A DNA stretch of 64,000 nt. It comes from Sesamum alatum. Lineage: Eukaryota; Streptophyta; Magnoliopsida; Lamiales; Pedaliaceae. Where the stretch lies: positions 9,405,395 to 9,469,394 of the forward strand of contig JACGWO010000004.1 in the NCBI GenBank assembly GCA_034509735.1, read 5' to 3'. Both the position numbers and the translations under genes were made by a program. This document shows positions 11,373-21,970 of the stretch, in pieces. The notes beneath the pieces were generated by a model. The model saw only the letters and a program-made list of their open reading frames with translations, searched no databases and was not told where the DNA came from. Every line of letters starts with the position of its first letter. Position 1 is the first letter of the stretch.

Positions 11373-11593
11373 GATGGAGATATATAACTTCTTTGAGGGA
11401 AAAATAAAATTTTGAAGAAAATTAAGAAAGAAAAAAAGAGGATTCCTCTCTTCTTTCACCAGAATTGAGTCACATACTTCCCATATTTATATAATTTGAA
11501 ACTAACTAGAAGTCACACAAAAAATCATGTCTTCCACAAGTGAATCAACTACATACTCCAATATTGTTTGATTGCAATTATGATTTATATATA

Positions 11594-11977
11594 CTAGCGG
11601 TCGTAGCACGTCGTTTCTGCGTGCATATAATAAATATTTTTTTACACTTTAAAATATATTATAAATAAGAGTAAAATATATAAACTAACACATTACATTA
11701 AAAGAAAGAAAAAAATTTAATTTATCAATTAATATAAAATTTTGAAAAGTTGAATAAAAATTATCTTTATCAATTGGTTATTTTTGACATTACAAAAAAA
11801 TCGGTTGCGGTGGAGTCATTAATCGCTATTTATGCATAAAAAAGAGGTTTTCTTTTTATAATAGTATAGATAGATGGATACATAAGGATATTTTTGGTAA
11901 TTTTAAAATTTGGTGTTGCGGTGTAAGTAACCGTCATATATTAGTTAAATAGGGTTTGCTTTATATAATAGTATAGA
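11594..11977 (-). mobile_element. Non-autonomous Helitron (384 bp)
   Basis: On the minus strand it starts TCTATACTATTATATAAAG directly after an A and ends CTAG directly before a T, the A|TC...CTRR|T layout of Helitrons. About 10 bp before the end is a short hairpin with stem GCACG/CGTGC. It has no terminal inverted repeat and no target duplication, as expected. No Rep-helicase is encoded. A similar element lies at 20303-20674. Confidence 0.72.
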
Positions 11978-12000
11978 TATAATAGTACAATATATATTTT

Positions 12001-12213
12001 GGGATAAATGCAATTTACCCCCCTGTCATATAAGAAATGAGCAAAAATCCCCATGTGAAAAATAATTAACAAATTATCCCTTGTGCTTAAAATGAAGCAA
12101 ATTACCCCTTGTGTTTTCCCTTGATAGGAGGGTAATTTGCATCATTTTTTCAAAATACAGGGTGATAATTTACTAATTATTTTTTCATATAGGGTTTTGC
12201 TCATTTTTTATGC
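12001..12213. mobile_element. MULE-type MITE (about 213 bp)
   Basis: It starts GGGATAAATGCAATTTACC, and its right half is an imperfect inverted copy of the left (ATGAGCAAAA and TTTTGCTCAT). Flanks ATATATTTT (11992-12000) and CTATATTTT (12214-12222) match at 8 of 9. The right end is less clear than the left. Confidence 0.62.
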
Positions 12214-12384
12214 CTATATTTTTCATATGGTGGGATGACATCATAGAAGTCATCTTAACATTTGGCGGCATGTATATAGTTGTAGTTAAGTGACAGCGTA
12301 AGGAAGTGTTTTGGGGAAGTTTGAATGTAGTATATTGATGACGTAGTTGTACAAAACTGTAAGAAAGTTTGAATGTAATGTAGT

Positions 12385-12808
12385 GGGAAAAGTGCATTTT
12401 AAGTCCTATAACTTATATTATTTGTGATTTTGATCTCATTAATTTTTGGCGTAGCAATTTTAGTCTCATAAGTTCACAAACATTGCAATTTTAATCCCAT
12501 TGACGAAATCCGTTAAAATTTTAACGGAAGGAGCACGTCTATTGGACTAAAATTGCAATGTTTGTGGACTTATGGGGACTAAAACTGCAACGTTTGTGGA
12601 CTTATGGGACTAAAATTACAAACGTTTCATTAGATGTGACTTATTGACTTAACCGCACGTGCTCCTTCCGTTAAAATTTTAACGGATTTTGTCAATGGGA
12701 CTAAAATTGTAACGTGTGTGGACTTATGAGACCAAATTGCTACGCCAAAAATTAATGAGACCAAAATCACAAACGGTGTAAATTATGGAACGTAAAATAT
12801 AATTTCCC
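12385..12808. mobile_element. MULE-type MITE (424 bp)
   Basis: The ends are GGGAAAAGTGCATTTTAAG and, from the right, GGGAAATTATATTTTACG. The flanks are perfect direct duplications, GTAATGTAGT at 12375-12384 and 12809-12818 (9 bp plus one chance base). The interior is a near-palindrome with CCGTTAAAATTTTAACGG blocks on both sides. No coding capacity. Confidence 0.85.
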
Positions 12809-12818
12809 GTAATGTAGT

Positions 12819-13413
12819 TGAATGTACGGATATGGTTTATGATGATTCTAAGGTGTGATTTAAATGTGTGTATCATGTTTCATAAAGTGTTTGTAATTTT
12901 TAGTTTTTACGTTTTGTTTTTGTTGCAATTTATACTATTCATTCTTTATAAATCAGAACAAGTCATGTGAACGATTTTACTATTGATTGAGAAATATGTG
13001 ACGGGTGGGATTCAATTTTTTATGAGAGAAAAGAGAAATCCTCTTCTTTTTTTTTTTTTTTTCTAATTTTCTTCAAGATTTGTCCTTTTTTCTTCAAAGT
13101 AGTTATATTTCCAGTCAAAGTGTTGCCAAGCTGGACAACACGTCAAAATTTTCCTCCAGCCAAAAAAACTTAACAACCACATGCTGGGCACGTGTCCTTT
13201 GCCGTTAAATTACAAAAAGAAAGTAGAAGAGGACCAAAAGTACGGAATTTTGTAAATCATGGGAGCAAAAAGTGTTAATCTCATAATGAATTATACTAAA
13301 AGTGAAAAGGGCTAACTTGTGGCACAAAAAATGATATTTCCTTTCAATTCAACAGCACATTGGTATGACTAAAAATAATAAATAAATTACGACCACTCAC
13401 ATAAAGTGAGACA
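12819..13413. other. Intergenic, nothing recognised
   Basis: AT-rich sequence with a T17 run near 13047-13063. No gene, RNA or complete element seen. Confidence 0.45.
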
Positions 13414-13422
13414 AATATTCAC

Positions 13423-14783
13423 GGCTAAATTTCAATTTACCCCCTTGTGTTTTCGCGAAATAGCTAAAAATCCCCCTGTGTTTTGAAAATAGGCTAAACA
13501 CCCCCCTCTGTTTTAGTAAATTCAGCACAAAATCCCCCCTTTCGTTAGAAACTAACGGAAGGTGGTGTACACGCGCCTGAAGTGCGTTTGGGCATAATTT
13601 TTTTCGTGTTTTGACTTTTCTTTGGTCCGTAATTGACTAAAATACCACTGTGTTGTATATAAAATTACAATGGTCCAAATAGACTACTTTTGAAGGATTG
13701 TTTTTGCATTTTTTTATATCCTAAAGGTAGAAATAATTTGTTTTTAATATATTTATATTAAATATTAAAATACGTAAAAATAGAAAAAATGCATTATCAA
13801 GTTTAATATACTAAATTATAATTTTCAAATTTTAGTATTTACATGAATATAAATATTAAATAATTACAATAATTCAATTTATAAAGGAATTTAAATATTT
13901 TTATTAATTATACCAAATATATATTGTACACCACATTTAAGTAAATATTTAACAATTATTATATTTATTTAAAATTAATTTTGTTAACTGAAATATATAT
14001 TAATAAATATAATTAAGTTAATTAAAATGAATTAAAAAAATTGGGGCGACGACCACCGCCGTCGCCCCAGCACAGGAGGGCGATGCCATCGCCCTCTTTC
14101 TTCTGCGCGCAGGATGGCGACGGCGCCGTCGTTTTGCCCTCCTTTCTTTTGCTGCGCACAGGAGGGCGACTTTCCGCGCACCTTTCCGCGCACAGGAGGG
14201 GCGACGGTGACGCCGTCACCCTCCTTTTTTTTACCTGGGCGACGTCACCGTCGCCCAAATCTGACTTGGGCGACAACGGCATCGCCAGATTTGTTGGCGG
14301 GGGTGGGGTTGGCGGGGGTGGGGGTGGCGGGGGTTGAGGAGGGTGGTCGGGGTGGGGAAGAGGGGTGGCGGGGAAGGAGGTCGGGGGTGTTGGGGGAGGG
14401 GGTGGTCTTTTGTTAAGTCATATATATAAATAATAATTTATTTTTTATAATTCTAATTATTTGTATATAATATAAATTAAATAATTTGTTGAATCCAAAC
14501 CCTTCATTTTTCTTAGATCTCACGATTGAGATTTATTGATCAGATCAACGGTTATTATATAAACAAAAAAGATCCAACGGTTAATAAAATAAGGAATAAT
14601 ATATAATAAAAAGGGCATAACGGTCATATAACTAAAAAATAAATGTCGTCAACTCAATTTAACGGAGTGGGGCGATTGAGCTATATTTAATAAAACAGAA
14701 GGGGTTTTTTAGCCTATTTTTAAAACACAGAGGGATTTTTAGCTGAGTTTTTAAAACACAGGGGGATTTTATGCAATTAAGCC
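13423..14783. mobile_element. MULE-type TIR element with GC-rich cargo (1361 bp)
   Basis: The ends form inverted repeats of about 90 bp: GGCTAAATTTCAATTTACCC from the left and GGCTTAATTGCATAAAATCC from the right, both continuing with CCCCTGTGTTTT. The flanks are perfect 9-bp duplications, AATATTCAC at 13414-13422 and 14784-14792. The interior holds a GC-rich block (14041-14411) unlike anything else nearby, flanked by AT-rich spacer. No transposase is present, so it is non-autonomous. The GC-rich block may be captured host sequence. Confidence 0.85.
14041..14411. repeat. GC-rich hairpin array and G-rich tract
   Basis: From 14041 to about 14285 several short palindromes of the form GGGCGA...TCGCCC or GGCGAC...GTCGCC follow one another, each able to form a hairpin. 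From about 14290 to 14403 the plus strand is almost purely G and T with many GGGG runs, enough for G-quadruplexes. Open frames on both strands here are by-products of GC content and have no recognisable domain. Confidence 0.65.
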
Positions 14784-14792
14784 AATATTCAC

Positions 14793-15364
14793 ACATTTGG
14801 GGAGATTTGAATACATGACCTCAAACTTGTTCATAGGACCTTAACCTTAATTACTAGATTAAGATATCATTGATACGTTACTTGTAATCTTAAAATATTG
14901 GTGTTGGTAACATTTAATTCCTAAATATATATTATGATGGTTTATGGCTAGATTTATTTATTTATTTATTAGATTTGAGATTTAAGTAATGGAGGTTGAA
15001 TAAGGGTAGTCACAATTGATTATGCATGACTTCATATTAACTCAAGTTAAATTTAATTACAATGAAGCCTTACTCGAGTGGTAAAGTTGAGACTGAGGGT
15101 CAAGTCTGATGAATGTTGATGAATAGTCTATTTTTATAATAGTTTATTATTAATTTTTTTGTTTTTTTTGAACATATTCGTTAATTTAGAAATATAAATA
15201 TATTGATTCAATCTTTGAGTTTTAATATATTGAATAGTATGAATATATTGAATGACAGAATACATATATCAATTTTTTTTTTAAAAAAAAAAAAAAGAAG
15301 TTAAAATTTAGTCTCTCTTCGTCTCAAATTCTTCATACTTTAATTTGACTAAACATATATAAAA
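14793..15364. other. Intergenic, nothing recognised
   Basis: AT-rich sequence with homopolymer runs (T and A around 15272-15296). Around 15061 the phrase ACTCGAGTGGTAAAGT resembles a tRNA-type B box in a SINE head, but no second box or tail was found. Confidence 0.4.
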
Positions 15365-15380
15365 TAATAATAATAATAAC

Positions 15381-15414
<34 letters not shown>
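15365..15414. repeat. (AAT)n microsatellite
   Basis: About sixteen AAT/ATA triplets with one interruption. It produces artificial poly-Ile and poly-Leu frames on the minus strand. Confidence 0.9.
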
Positions 15415-15415
<1 letters not shown>

Positions 15416-15486
15416 TGATAATGATACCATAAGGAGCCATGGCAAAATACCATGGAGGGATCGGGAATATACAAAATCTCGTCTTA

Positions 15487-15611
15487 AAATCCGACCATGT
15501 AGGCAGAATATAAATCCGACCATGTAGGCGGAAGGCGAGAGATAGCAAAAATATACAAAAATCGCCGTAAATCCGACCATGTAGGCGAAATGTAAATCCG
15601 ACCATGTAGGT
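15487..15611 (-). repeat. Four copies of an 18-bp motif
   Basis: AAATCCGACCATGTAGGC occurs at 15487-15504, 15512-15529, 15569-15586 and, with one change, 15594-15611. Reverse-complemented (GCCTACATGGTCGGATTT) it matches the tandem copies at 63188-63262, just inside the LTR element at the right edge, so this may be a minus-strand remnant of that element's internal region. Confidence 0.7.
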
Positions 15612-15899
15612 GAAAGGCGATCAAAATAAAGGAGTACCTTAAATTGTGACATATATAAAGAGAATCTAAATGAATAGGAATAGAGTAAATTTGGGAACCT
15701 TTTACGCTCCTTTAAATTAATAAGTACGAATTCAGTCTTAAAACACCACCTAAAGGCCCAAACAACACCATATTCGGCAAAACCGGCCAGCAGTGGCAAC
15801 ACAGACCTCCTTCATAATCATAATGTAAGGGAACGACCCAAAGGGTCTCCTTTCCATATTCATTCATTTTCTCTGTATATTTATCATGAATTTAAAATA

Positions 15900-16340
15900 C
15901 TCTTCTTTTTTTTTTTTGAACCTTGCCATCTTCGTTGTCATGGATAATTCAACAGTATGGATTTAGCCTTCCATTAGGCTAAGAGCAAAATTAAAAGGAA
16001 TATAAATACGGTAAATAAATACAATAATTTAAAGTAAAAAACTTACAGAAGCGTAAACCCGTACACAAAGCTGAAGTCTTATTTAGTGAGGGAGGAAAAA
16101 GATGATATACATGTACAAGAGTATTTCTAGCCTGCCTCTTAATGAGCTAAGAGGGTGTATTTATAGGAAAGATCGGATCTGAAAGTATTATTTCAAGTCC
16201 GTCTGTAGTTGACAGGTGTCCTCTGCATTGAGACACGTGGCTGGAGTTACGTGTTGCATAAATGACACGTGTTGTTGTATGTGTGACACGTGTTCGTGTC
16301 TTTGACTCGGTCAAAAATTTTCGACTTTGTCTTCTTCCGG
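15900..16340 (-). promoter_or_regulatory. Promoter and leader, probably from an endogenous pararetrovirus
   Basis: On the minus strand a TATAAATA box is at 16165-16158. Upstream of it are three CACGTG G-boxes (plus coordinates 16234-16239, 16266-16271, 16287-16292) and a palindromic TTGAC...GTCAA W-box pair at 16302-16314. Downstream is a hairpin CCTCTTA...TAAGAGG. Caulimovirids carry one strong promoter in the intergenic region after the coding part, which fits the position beyond the viral frames. Viral origin of this exact segment is inferred. Confidence 0.5.
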
Positions 16341-16357
16341 CATTATGTTGTCTGCTT

Positions 16358-16740
16358 TCACTTCTTCATTATTTTGGAGAAATTACTTTCTTCTGATTCT
16401 GCTTCGGATCTTTTGTGGTAATCTATTCTTTGTTCTTCAGAAGTCCCAACTTTTGATTTTGCTTTCAAAGCAGTCCTGATTCCCTGAAATAATTGATCAA
16501 GGATAATTTCGTGATTGGGTTCTTCAAATGGGTCTTGTGATTCTCCTGCTAAACAAGAATACTTATTTTCTTCATCTTTGGAAGAGGTTTCCATTGGGGA
16601 CTCTGCTCCTGTCAGATTTCGTTTGAGGTCTTTCTGGACTTGATTGAGATATTCCTCAATCATTTGTTCCTTAGAGATAATACCTCTTTTGCTCCTGATT
16701 CTTTGTGATATTTGTTCGAAGGGGCTAGGAGTCTAATTTT
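16358..16740 (-). pseudogene. Endogenous pararetrovirus frame of unknown role
   Basis: A 101-residue acidic and lysine-rich open frame (16358-16663), extendable upstream in the same style to about 16740, lies downstream of the movement-protein remnant on the minus strand. It has no recognisable domain. Its composition, rich in Glu, Ser and Lys, resembles the poorly conserved linker between movement and coat domains in caulimovirid polyproteins. Confidence 0.42.
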
Positions 16741-17297
16741 CTTCCTTCTCCAGGAGTGCCTTGTATTCTTGGAGCTTTTCCTCCATTTGATCAAGTGCTT
16801 CTTGGCAAAAATATTTTTTTGTTTCTGGATTGATGAGCATTAATTTTCTCCAGAATTTAGAACAAGATTTCCTTTATATATTCCTTTAGCAATATTATTA
16901 GACTGAATCCTTATTTCTTCAACTTTATTTTCTCTTATATCTTCTTGGCTATTTTCTTCTTTAATTTGGGAAGTGGATGCTCTAGACGGAGTCATAATTT
17001 CAACTGGTGAAAAATATGATACTGTAGAATACCTTGAAGAATTGCTTTTTAAACATTTCGGTTGATTATTGATGAAGTCTATCCTAACATTTCCTTCTGG
17101 ATTTTGAATAATACTAGCATAATTACTTTCTATATGACTTAAAATTGGAACTTCTTTCTCAATTATCCAACTTTCTTGGGAATTCTATTTCACTCCATTT
17201 TATTTGCCTTCTAGTATTAATTCTAGAACTATGTAAATTTGTTTCAAAAAATATAGTTTGTTCTAATGACTTATTTTCTTGTATCCTACAGTTAGGA
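16741..17297 (-). pseudogene. Decayed pararetroviral coding region
   Basis: Translation in the minus frames gives short open pieces broken by many stops, between the movement-protein remnant and the frame at 16358-16740. No domain could be named. Confidence 0.4.
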
Positions 17298-17922
17298 TTA
17301 AGGGTATGAAGAATTATACCCATGAGTTTTAACATTTAATGTTAAAGCATCCAATATATTAGCATCCGGCAAAGACAATTGTAAATTCGGATAAACATTA
17401 AAGAAAACTGGACCGTGAGCTAGACTGGGCTGTATTATCCCAATCAAATATTTTTTCCAATCTAAATTCCTGGCATCTCTAAGGGCAGCTAAAAAGCTTT
17501 CAGGCAAACCTTCTAATGTTAAGGCTTTAAAAGCAATTTGTACTAGTCCTATATGTAAAAATTTATATTCATCCTGATAATGCCCTATATCCATAGCATC
17601 TAAAAGTTGTATTACTCTTTTTTCATTATCAAGGGCTATTGATTCTTCACTAGTCTTCACAATCTGTTTAGTCTTCCAAAAATCAAATCGGCCGAAATTA
17701 TAAATTAATCTAGGATTTACCTTAGGAATTGTCCATTTATTTAATTGACTCAAATTCTTAGGAATTTCATATTCTTCCTTTTTGGAATTTTTAACAGTAT
17801 TTATATCTGAAACAGATAAAAAGAAGAATGAGGCCTTCCTTCAATCCATTTTTGTGATTTCTCCGCCCGGATAATTTTTGGCGAACAATTGATCCATTCC
17901 GTATAATAACCCTGAAAAATTT
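17298..17922 (-). pseudogene. Endogenous caulimovirid movement protein remnant
   Basis: The 151-residue frame at 17298-17753 resembles the viral movement protein family (PF01107) of caulimovirids. It shows an HIGLVQIAFKALT segment, an LAALRDAR segment, a GPVFFNVYPNLQLSL segment and LTLNVKTHGYN near the end. Such proteins move virus between cells through plasmodesmata. The frame is open but lacks the N-terminus; a related stretch to 17922 is separated by stops. It is an ancient integrated copy, most like the Florendovirus/Petuvirus side of the family, though the genus is uncertain. Confidence 0.7.
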
Positions 17923-18290
17923 TCATGACCAAGGTGATTTAGAGGATCTAATTAGTTTTTTATCCATTAATCCCTTAATCTCTTCTTTGCATAACTCTAG
18001 ATATTCGGAGTTCATCTGACAAGGTCTCGCCTTAGTGGGAATATTTTTCTCCAAAAATTCAGTTTCATAAGGGAGGCTTACAATATGTTTCTTTCTATGC
18101 AAAAATGCATTAGGATGTTCATTACATGTCTCAACTTCGAATCTATTTTGAACCATTTTGATTTTTGCTTGTAATTTTGGATTTTCAAGTAATCATCTAT
18201 TTGTAGAGAATTAATTTCTTCTTTTATGAAACAGATTTGATTTGTTTTAGAAATTATTAAATCTATTATTTCATTAATAACCTTATCCAT
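17923..18290 (-). pseudogene. Endogenous caulimovirid RT N-terminal fragment
   Basis: Two overlapping minus frames (18078-18290 and 17923-18156) need a frameshift to join. The second contains NIPTKARPCQMN followed by KLIRSSKSPWS, the conserved entry into the reverse transcriptase domain of caulimovirids. It stops there: the catalytic YxDD region is missing. On this strand it lies upstream of the movement protein, the reverse of normal gene order, so the locus is rearranged or derives from tandem or circular copies. Confidence 0.66.
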
Positions 18291-18310
18291 TGGTTGAGTA
18301 ATAAATTCAA

Positions 18311-18311
<1 letters not shown>

Positions 18312-18380
<69 letters not shown>
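18312..18380. repeat. (AAT)n microsatellite
   Basis: About 23 uninterrupted AAT units directly bordering the pararetrovirus fragment. The other border of the fragment also lies near an AAT array (15365-15414). Confidence 0.95.
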
Positions 18381-18530
18381 GTAAAACAGTGCCTATATAA
18401 GTTTTACTAATTATTTACTTATCTCAATCTTACAACGATTTAATTAGTACGAATTGTTCGATACTCCATTTTATGTTTGAGTTAGTACAGAAGAAATGCC
18501 AATAGTGTTGTACTACATAAGTGTATCCAT

Positions 18531-18554
18531 ATATATATATATATATATATATAT
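18531..18554. repeat. (AT)n microsatellite
   Basis: About twelve AT units. The MITE at 18555 is inserted in or beside it, so its target duplication is made of AT repeats. Confidence 0.9.
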
Positions 18555-18981
18555 GGGTAAATTACATCTGCCTCCCTTGAGGTTTGGCATAATTACAAAT
18601 ATTTTTTGTTGTTTGAAAAAATTATAAATACCCCCCTAAGTTTTGTAATTTTTAACCAAATGCCTGAAATTGACCATTTTGCCTTTAAATTTTTTATTAA
18701 TATGTAGAAAAATCACCCGAGTCAAATTTCATTAGTACTCCTCTTTGTAAAAAACTTAAGAACCCTCTCCCTACGCATTGTAGTCCAAAAAATTTTAAGA
18801 ATGAAATAAAAAAAAAAATTCAGTGCATAAGGGTATTTTGTTCAGTTTACTCATAAAAATGGATAGAAATGGGTTATTTATTAGACGGTTACAAACCTCA
18901 GGGGGTAATTATAATTTCTCAAATAACGTATGAATATTTGTAATTATGTCAAACCTCAGTAAAGATAGATGTAATTTACCC
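18555..18981. mobile_element. MULE-type MITE (427 bp)
   Basis: It starts GGGTAAATTACATCTGCC and, read from the right, GGGTAAATTACATCTATC, continuing with TTGAGGTTTG(GC)ATAATTAC in inverted orientation. Flanks TATATATAT and AATATATAT match at 8 of 9 but are low complexity. Same family as 9039-9450. Confidence 0.8.
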
Positions 18982-19197
18982 AATATATATTATAGCCATG
19001 TTGGCTCAACAATTTGTGGGTGAGTGGCAAGGGCATGTGGCGCCACTAGCTTGCACTCATCCACATTTGCTCCCTTTTCTTTATCTTGTCTTTTCTTTTC
19101 TTTTTCTGTTTTTGTTTCTGGAATCACCTTTGTAAAAATTATAATTTTATCCCAAAATTCTAAATTTACATAAACTAACTTCCAAATATTTATAAAA

Positions 19198-19635
19198 GAG
19201 GAAATAATGCTTTTCGTTCTGTAACTAAAAGTCTTTCTACTTTTAATTCCATTAATTATGGAATTCTCACTTTTGATTCTGTAACTTCTAAAAAGTAGCA
19301 CTTTTGGTCCCATGTTACCTTTTCATTAAATTTTTTAACGAAAAACACCACGTGCTTAGCACGTGGCCATTAGGGCCTTTACACTTTTGGTCCCATATGT
19401 TATGGGATTCTCACTTTTGGTCCCATATATTAAAAAAATTTCACTTATGGTCCCATAACTTTCAAAAAGTAACACTTTTGTCCCATGCACTTAACGTCCA
19501 CGTAGCACTTTCCGTTAAGTATCTAACGGAAAGTGTCATGGGATCGAAAGTGCTACTTTTTTAAAGTTACAAGACCAAAAGTGAGAATTCCGTATCCAAT
19601 GGGTAATTATGGGATAAAAAAAATGTTATTTTCCC
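19198..19635. mobile_element. MULE-type MITE (438 bp)
   Basis: Perfect 9-bp duplications TTTATAAAA at 19189-19197 and 19636-19644. The ends are GAGGAAATAATGC and, from the right, GGGAAAATAACATTTTT. The body consists of repeated TCACTTTTGGTCCCATA phrases in inverted halves, with AACGGAAAGTG blocks. Same family as the copy inside the gag remnant at 56909-57364. Confidence 0.85.
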
Positions 19636-19644
19636 TTTATAAAA

Positions 19645-20302
19645 CTTAAATTTTGGTCCCTGAAAATTTTAATATATATTCCAATTTTAACTTATAATTA
19701 TTTATTAATTAATTTAATTTTTTTAATAATTATCAATTAATTTCACAATTATTCCCAATTTTTTTTAGAATGTCACAATACCAATGTAAAATAAACGCCC
19801 TTGATTGGATTTTTCTACTAAAACTCAATATATTCGCATAAAATAAGGAAATCTTTGTGACGATCTTAACAATATCACTCTAATTATAGTCTAATATTTT
19901 TTTAAGGATCAATTATATTGATACCTCCTAAAATTAGATTTAATTACACATACGCTCATTGTTATTTGAAAATTAAATTACAAGTACACCTCATTATAAG
20001 TTTGTAATCTACATCAACACTTCCTCACGAACACCCTCTAATTACAAAATTACATTGGCATCCCCTCATGGGAGTGTACTCATAATTTAATTTATAAATG
20101 TTAGATAATATTTGTGTAATAAGAACTAACATCGACGGTGACGATGAAATTTACCCCTTTTTTTTAATATTTAAAGTATTATAATTATTCGTTTGGAATC
20201 CAAAACGATTTTTTTTTTTATACATTGTATCCAAAGTAAAATGGGCTAAAAATAATATTCTATCAACTTTAACCTGTTAATGATTGTCGATCATAATTAT
20301 AA
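19645..20302. other. Intergenic, nothing recognised
   Basis: AT-rich sequence. Around 19910-20110 the phrases suggest another decayed TIR element, but no matched ends or duplication could be identified. Confidence 0.4.
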
Positions 20303-20674
20303 TTAGTGGTTGTGGCACGCTCTATATACATACAAAATAGAGTAAAAGTTCACTTAATATTTATATAATTGTGTAACATTAATAGATACAATAAATGTAA
20401 TTTTTGGTTATATTATGTATTGTGATTTTCATACAAAATATTAAATAAATGAATGTTGCAGAGATCATGAATATGATGTGGTGCATTTATAAAGGGCATT
20501 GCGAAATTTAAGGAAATAAAAAATGCAATACAATGGAGAGGAGAGAGAGAAAAGAAAACGAAAAAAAAATGAGAGAAGGGGGAAAGAAAGAAAACATCAC
20601 TTGTCATATCTTGTCTCACATAGGGTTAATTTAGTCATTACACATACCCCTTTATCTTAATATTATAGCATAGA
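20303..20674 (-). mobile_element. Non-autonomous Helitron (372 bp)
   Basis: On the minus strand it begins TCTATGCTATAATATTAAG after an A and ends CCACTAA before a T, the Helitron rule A|TC...CTRR|T. The 3' hairpin has decayed, though GCGTGCCAC remains. Size and 5' end resemble the Helitron at 11594-11977. Confidence 0.6.
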
Positions 20675-21540
20675 TATTTCACTACTTTCATTAAATCGAT
20701 GATATAATATTTCCTATAAATGAGTAGGAATTAAAAATATGGTAAATTAATGCTACCAATTATTGTTAAACAAATTATTCCCAAAAAAAAAAAAAAAATT
20801 AACTACGATTAATTAATATTTTTCATAGTTTTAACTATAGCAAAAGCATCCATCATGATCCATAACTATGACCAAAGCATTTGTGATGACTTTTAGTTAT
20901 ATCTAATATTTTGACAAAGCCTGCTGAAACAACAATCAATAATTATTACACAACTACAGTTAATTGTTGTTCACCATAGTTTTTCACTTGTGGTTATAAA
21001 AATTAATCATGACAAAAAATCATATTTCATACAGTGCAGTAATTATTAAATCGAGATGTTAATGACAAGTGTAGGGGTGATTAAAAAATTAAATTTCTCA
21101 AACCGCCCGAATCCAATCAAATCGAACTGTTTATTATAATTTGTTGAACAAATTGTAATTTTAAATTTAGAGTAAAACCGCACCGCATTTACTGGTTTGG
21201 TTTTGGTTTAAGACTAAACAAATTGCAAAAAATCGAACCGTTAAATATATATATATATATATATATTAATTACATATATAAAATAATTAGATAAAATTAC
21301 TTAGTTGTTTAAAAGACTTTAATAGTTACATATCTTTTTTGTGATTTTTTAGTATTTTGATTTTGTCAACATTAAGTCTTCTATTTCACTTACAAATTCA
21401 TTTTCGTATATCAGATATTTGTTAGTCAAAAATTAGCTCACAAGATGCTTTTAAAGATTTTTAGTTGTATTATGTCTTGAATTATTGTTTGGTTTTTGTT
21501 GCTATTTGTCACTTAAAATTTTTTAGCTATAGATGTTCTT
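20675..21540. other. Intergenic, AT-rich
   Basis: It holds an (AT)n run at about 21247-21266 and an A15 run near 20783-20798. No complete element or gene was found. Confidence 0.45.
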
Positions 21541-21557
21541 AAGTTATTATGTAATTT
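21541..21557. repeat. LINE target-site duplication, left copy
   Basis: AGTTATTATGTAATTT (21542-21557) is repeated exactly at 27554-27569, just after the poly-A tail of the LINE. With the preceding A the match may extend to 17 bp. Confidence 0.93.
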
Positions 21558-21970
21558 AAAACTAAGAATTTTTCTCTTTTGCTAAGAGTGGTTTCTCTCC
21601 TTTGAGAGCATTTACCCCTAGTTGAATTTCCCCCATACTGTTGCTTATTTCCTTCTTCATGCATGCAACCTTCTATCTTACATACTCCCTTTCCTTTTCT
21701 GCATGATTTTGCTAATCTTCATTCCTTCTTGTAGGTCTCATTGTGATTTTTACCGGTCGGAAGAGCTCGTCCCGACGTTCATACGCCCGTCTAATTCCCC
21801 TGGTGACCTGATTCCCCCCGTTTTAATTTTTTGTTTGTGGTTTTCTCTTTCCATAATCCCCGTACCAGGTCTTTTTTCTGCTCCTTACAGGGTTTGGTTT
21901 TCTGACGACGAGCAAAGGACTGAGCCATCTACTCGCCACAGCTTCCTTCTGTTCTAAATCATTATCTGAT

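Noticed and set aside
14022..14416. Overlapping open frames on both strands in the GC-rich block
   Set aside because: They exist because the DNA is GC-rich and lacks stop codons; the translations are repetitive and matched on both strands.
15061..15115. tRNA-like A/B box suggesting a SINE
   Set aside because: Only one box-like phrase is present, with no second box, tail or duplication.
15308..15802. 164-codon minus frame with poly-Leu
   Set aside because: The open frame comes from an AAT microsatellite and a tandem repeat; translation in another frame is equally open.
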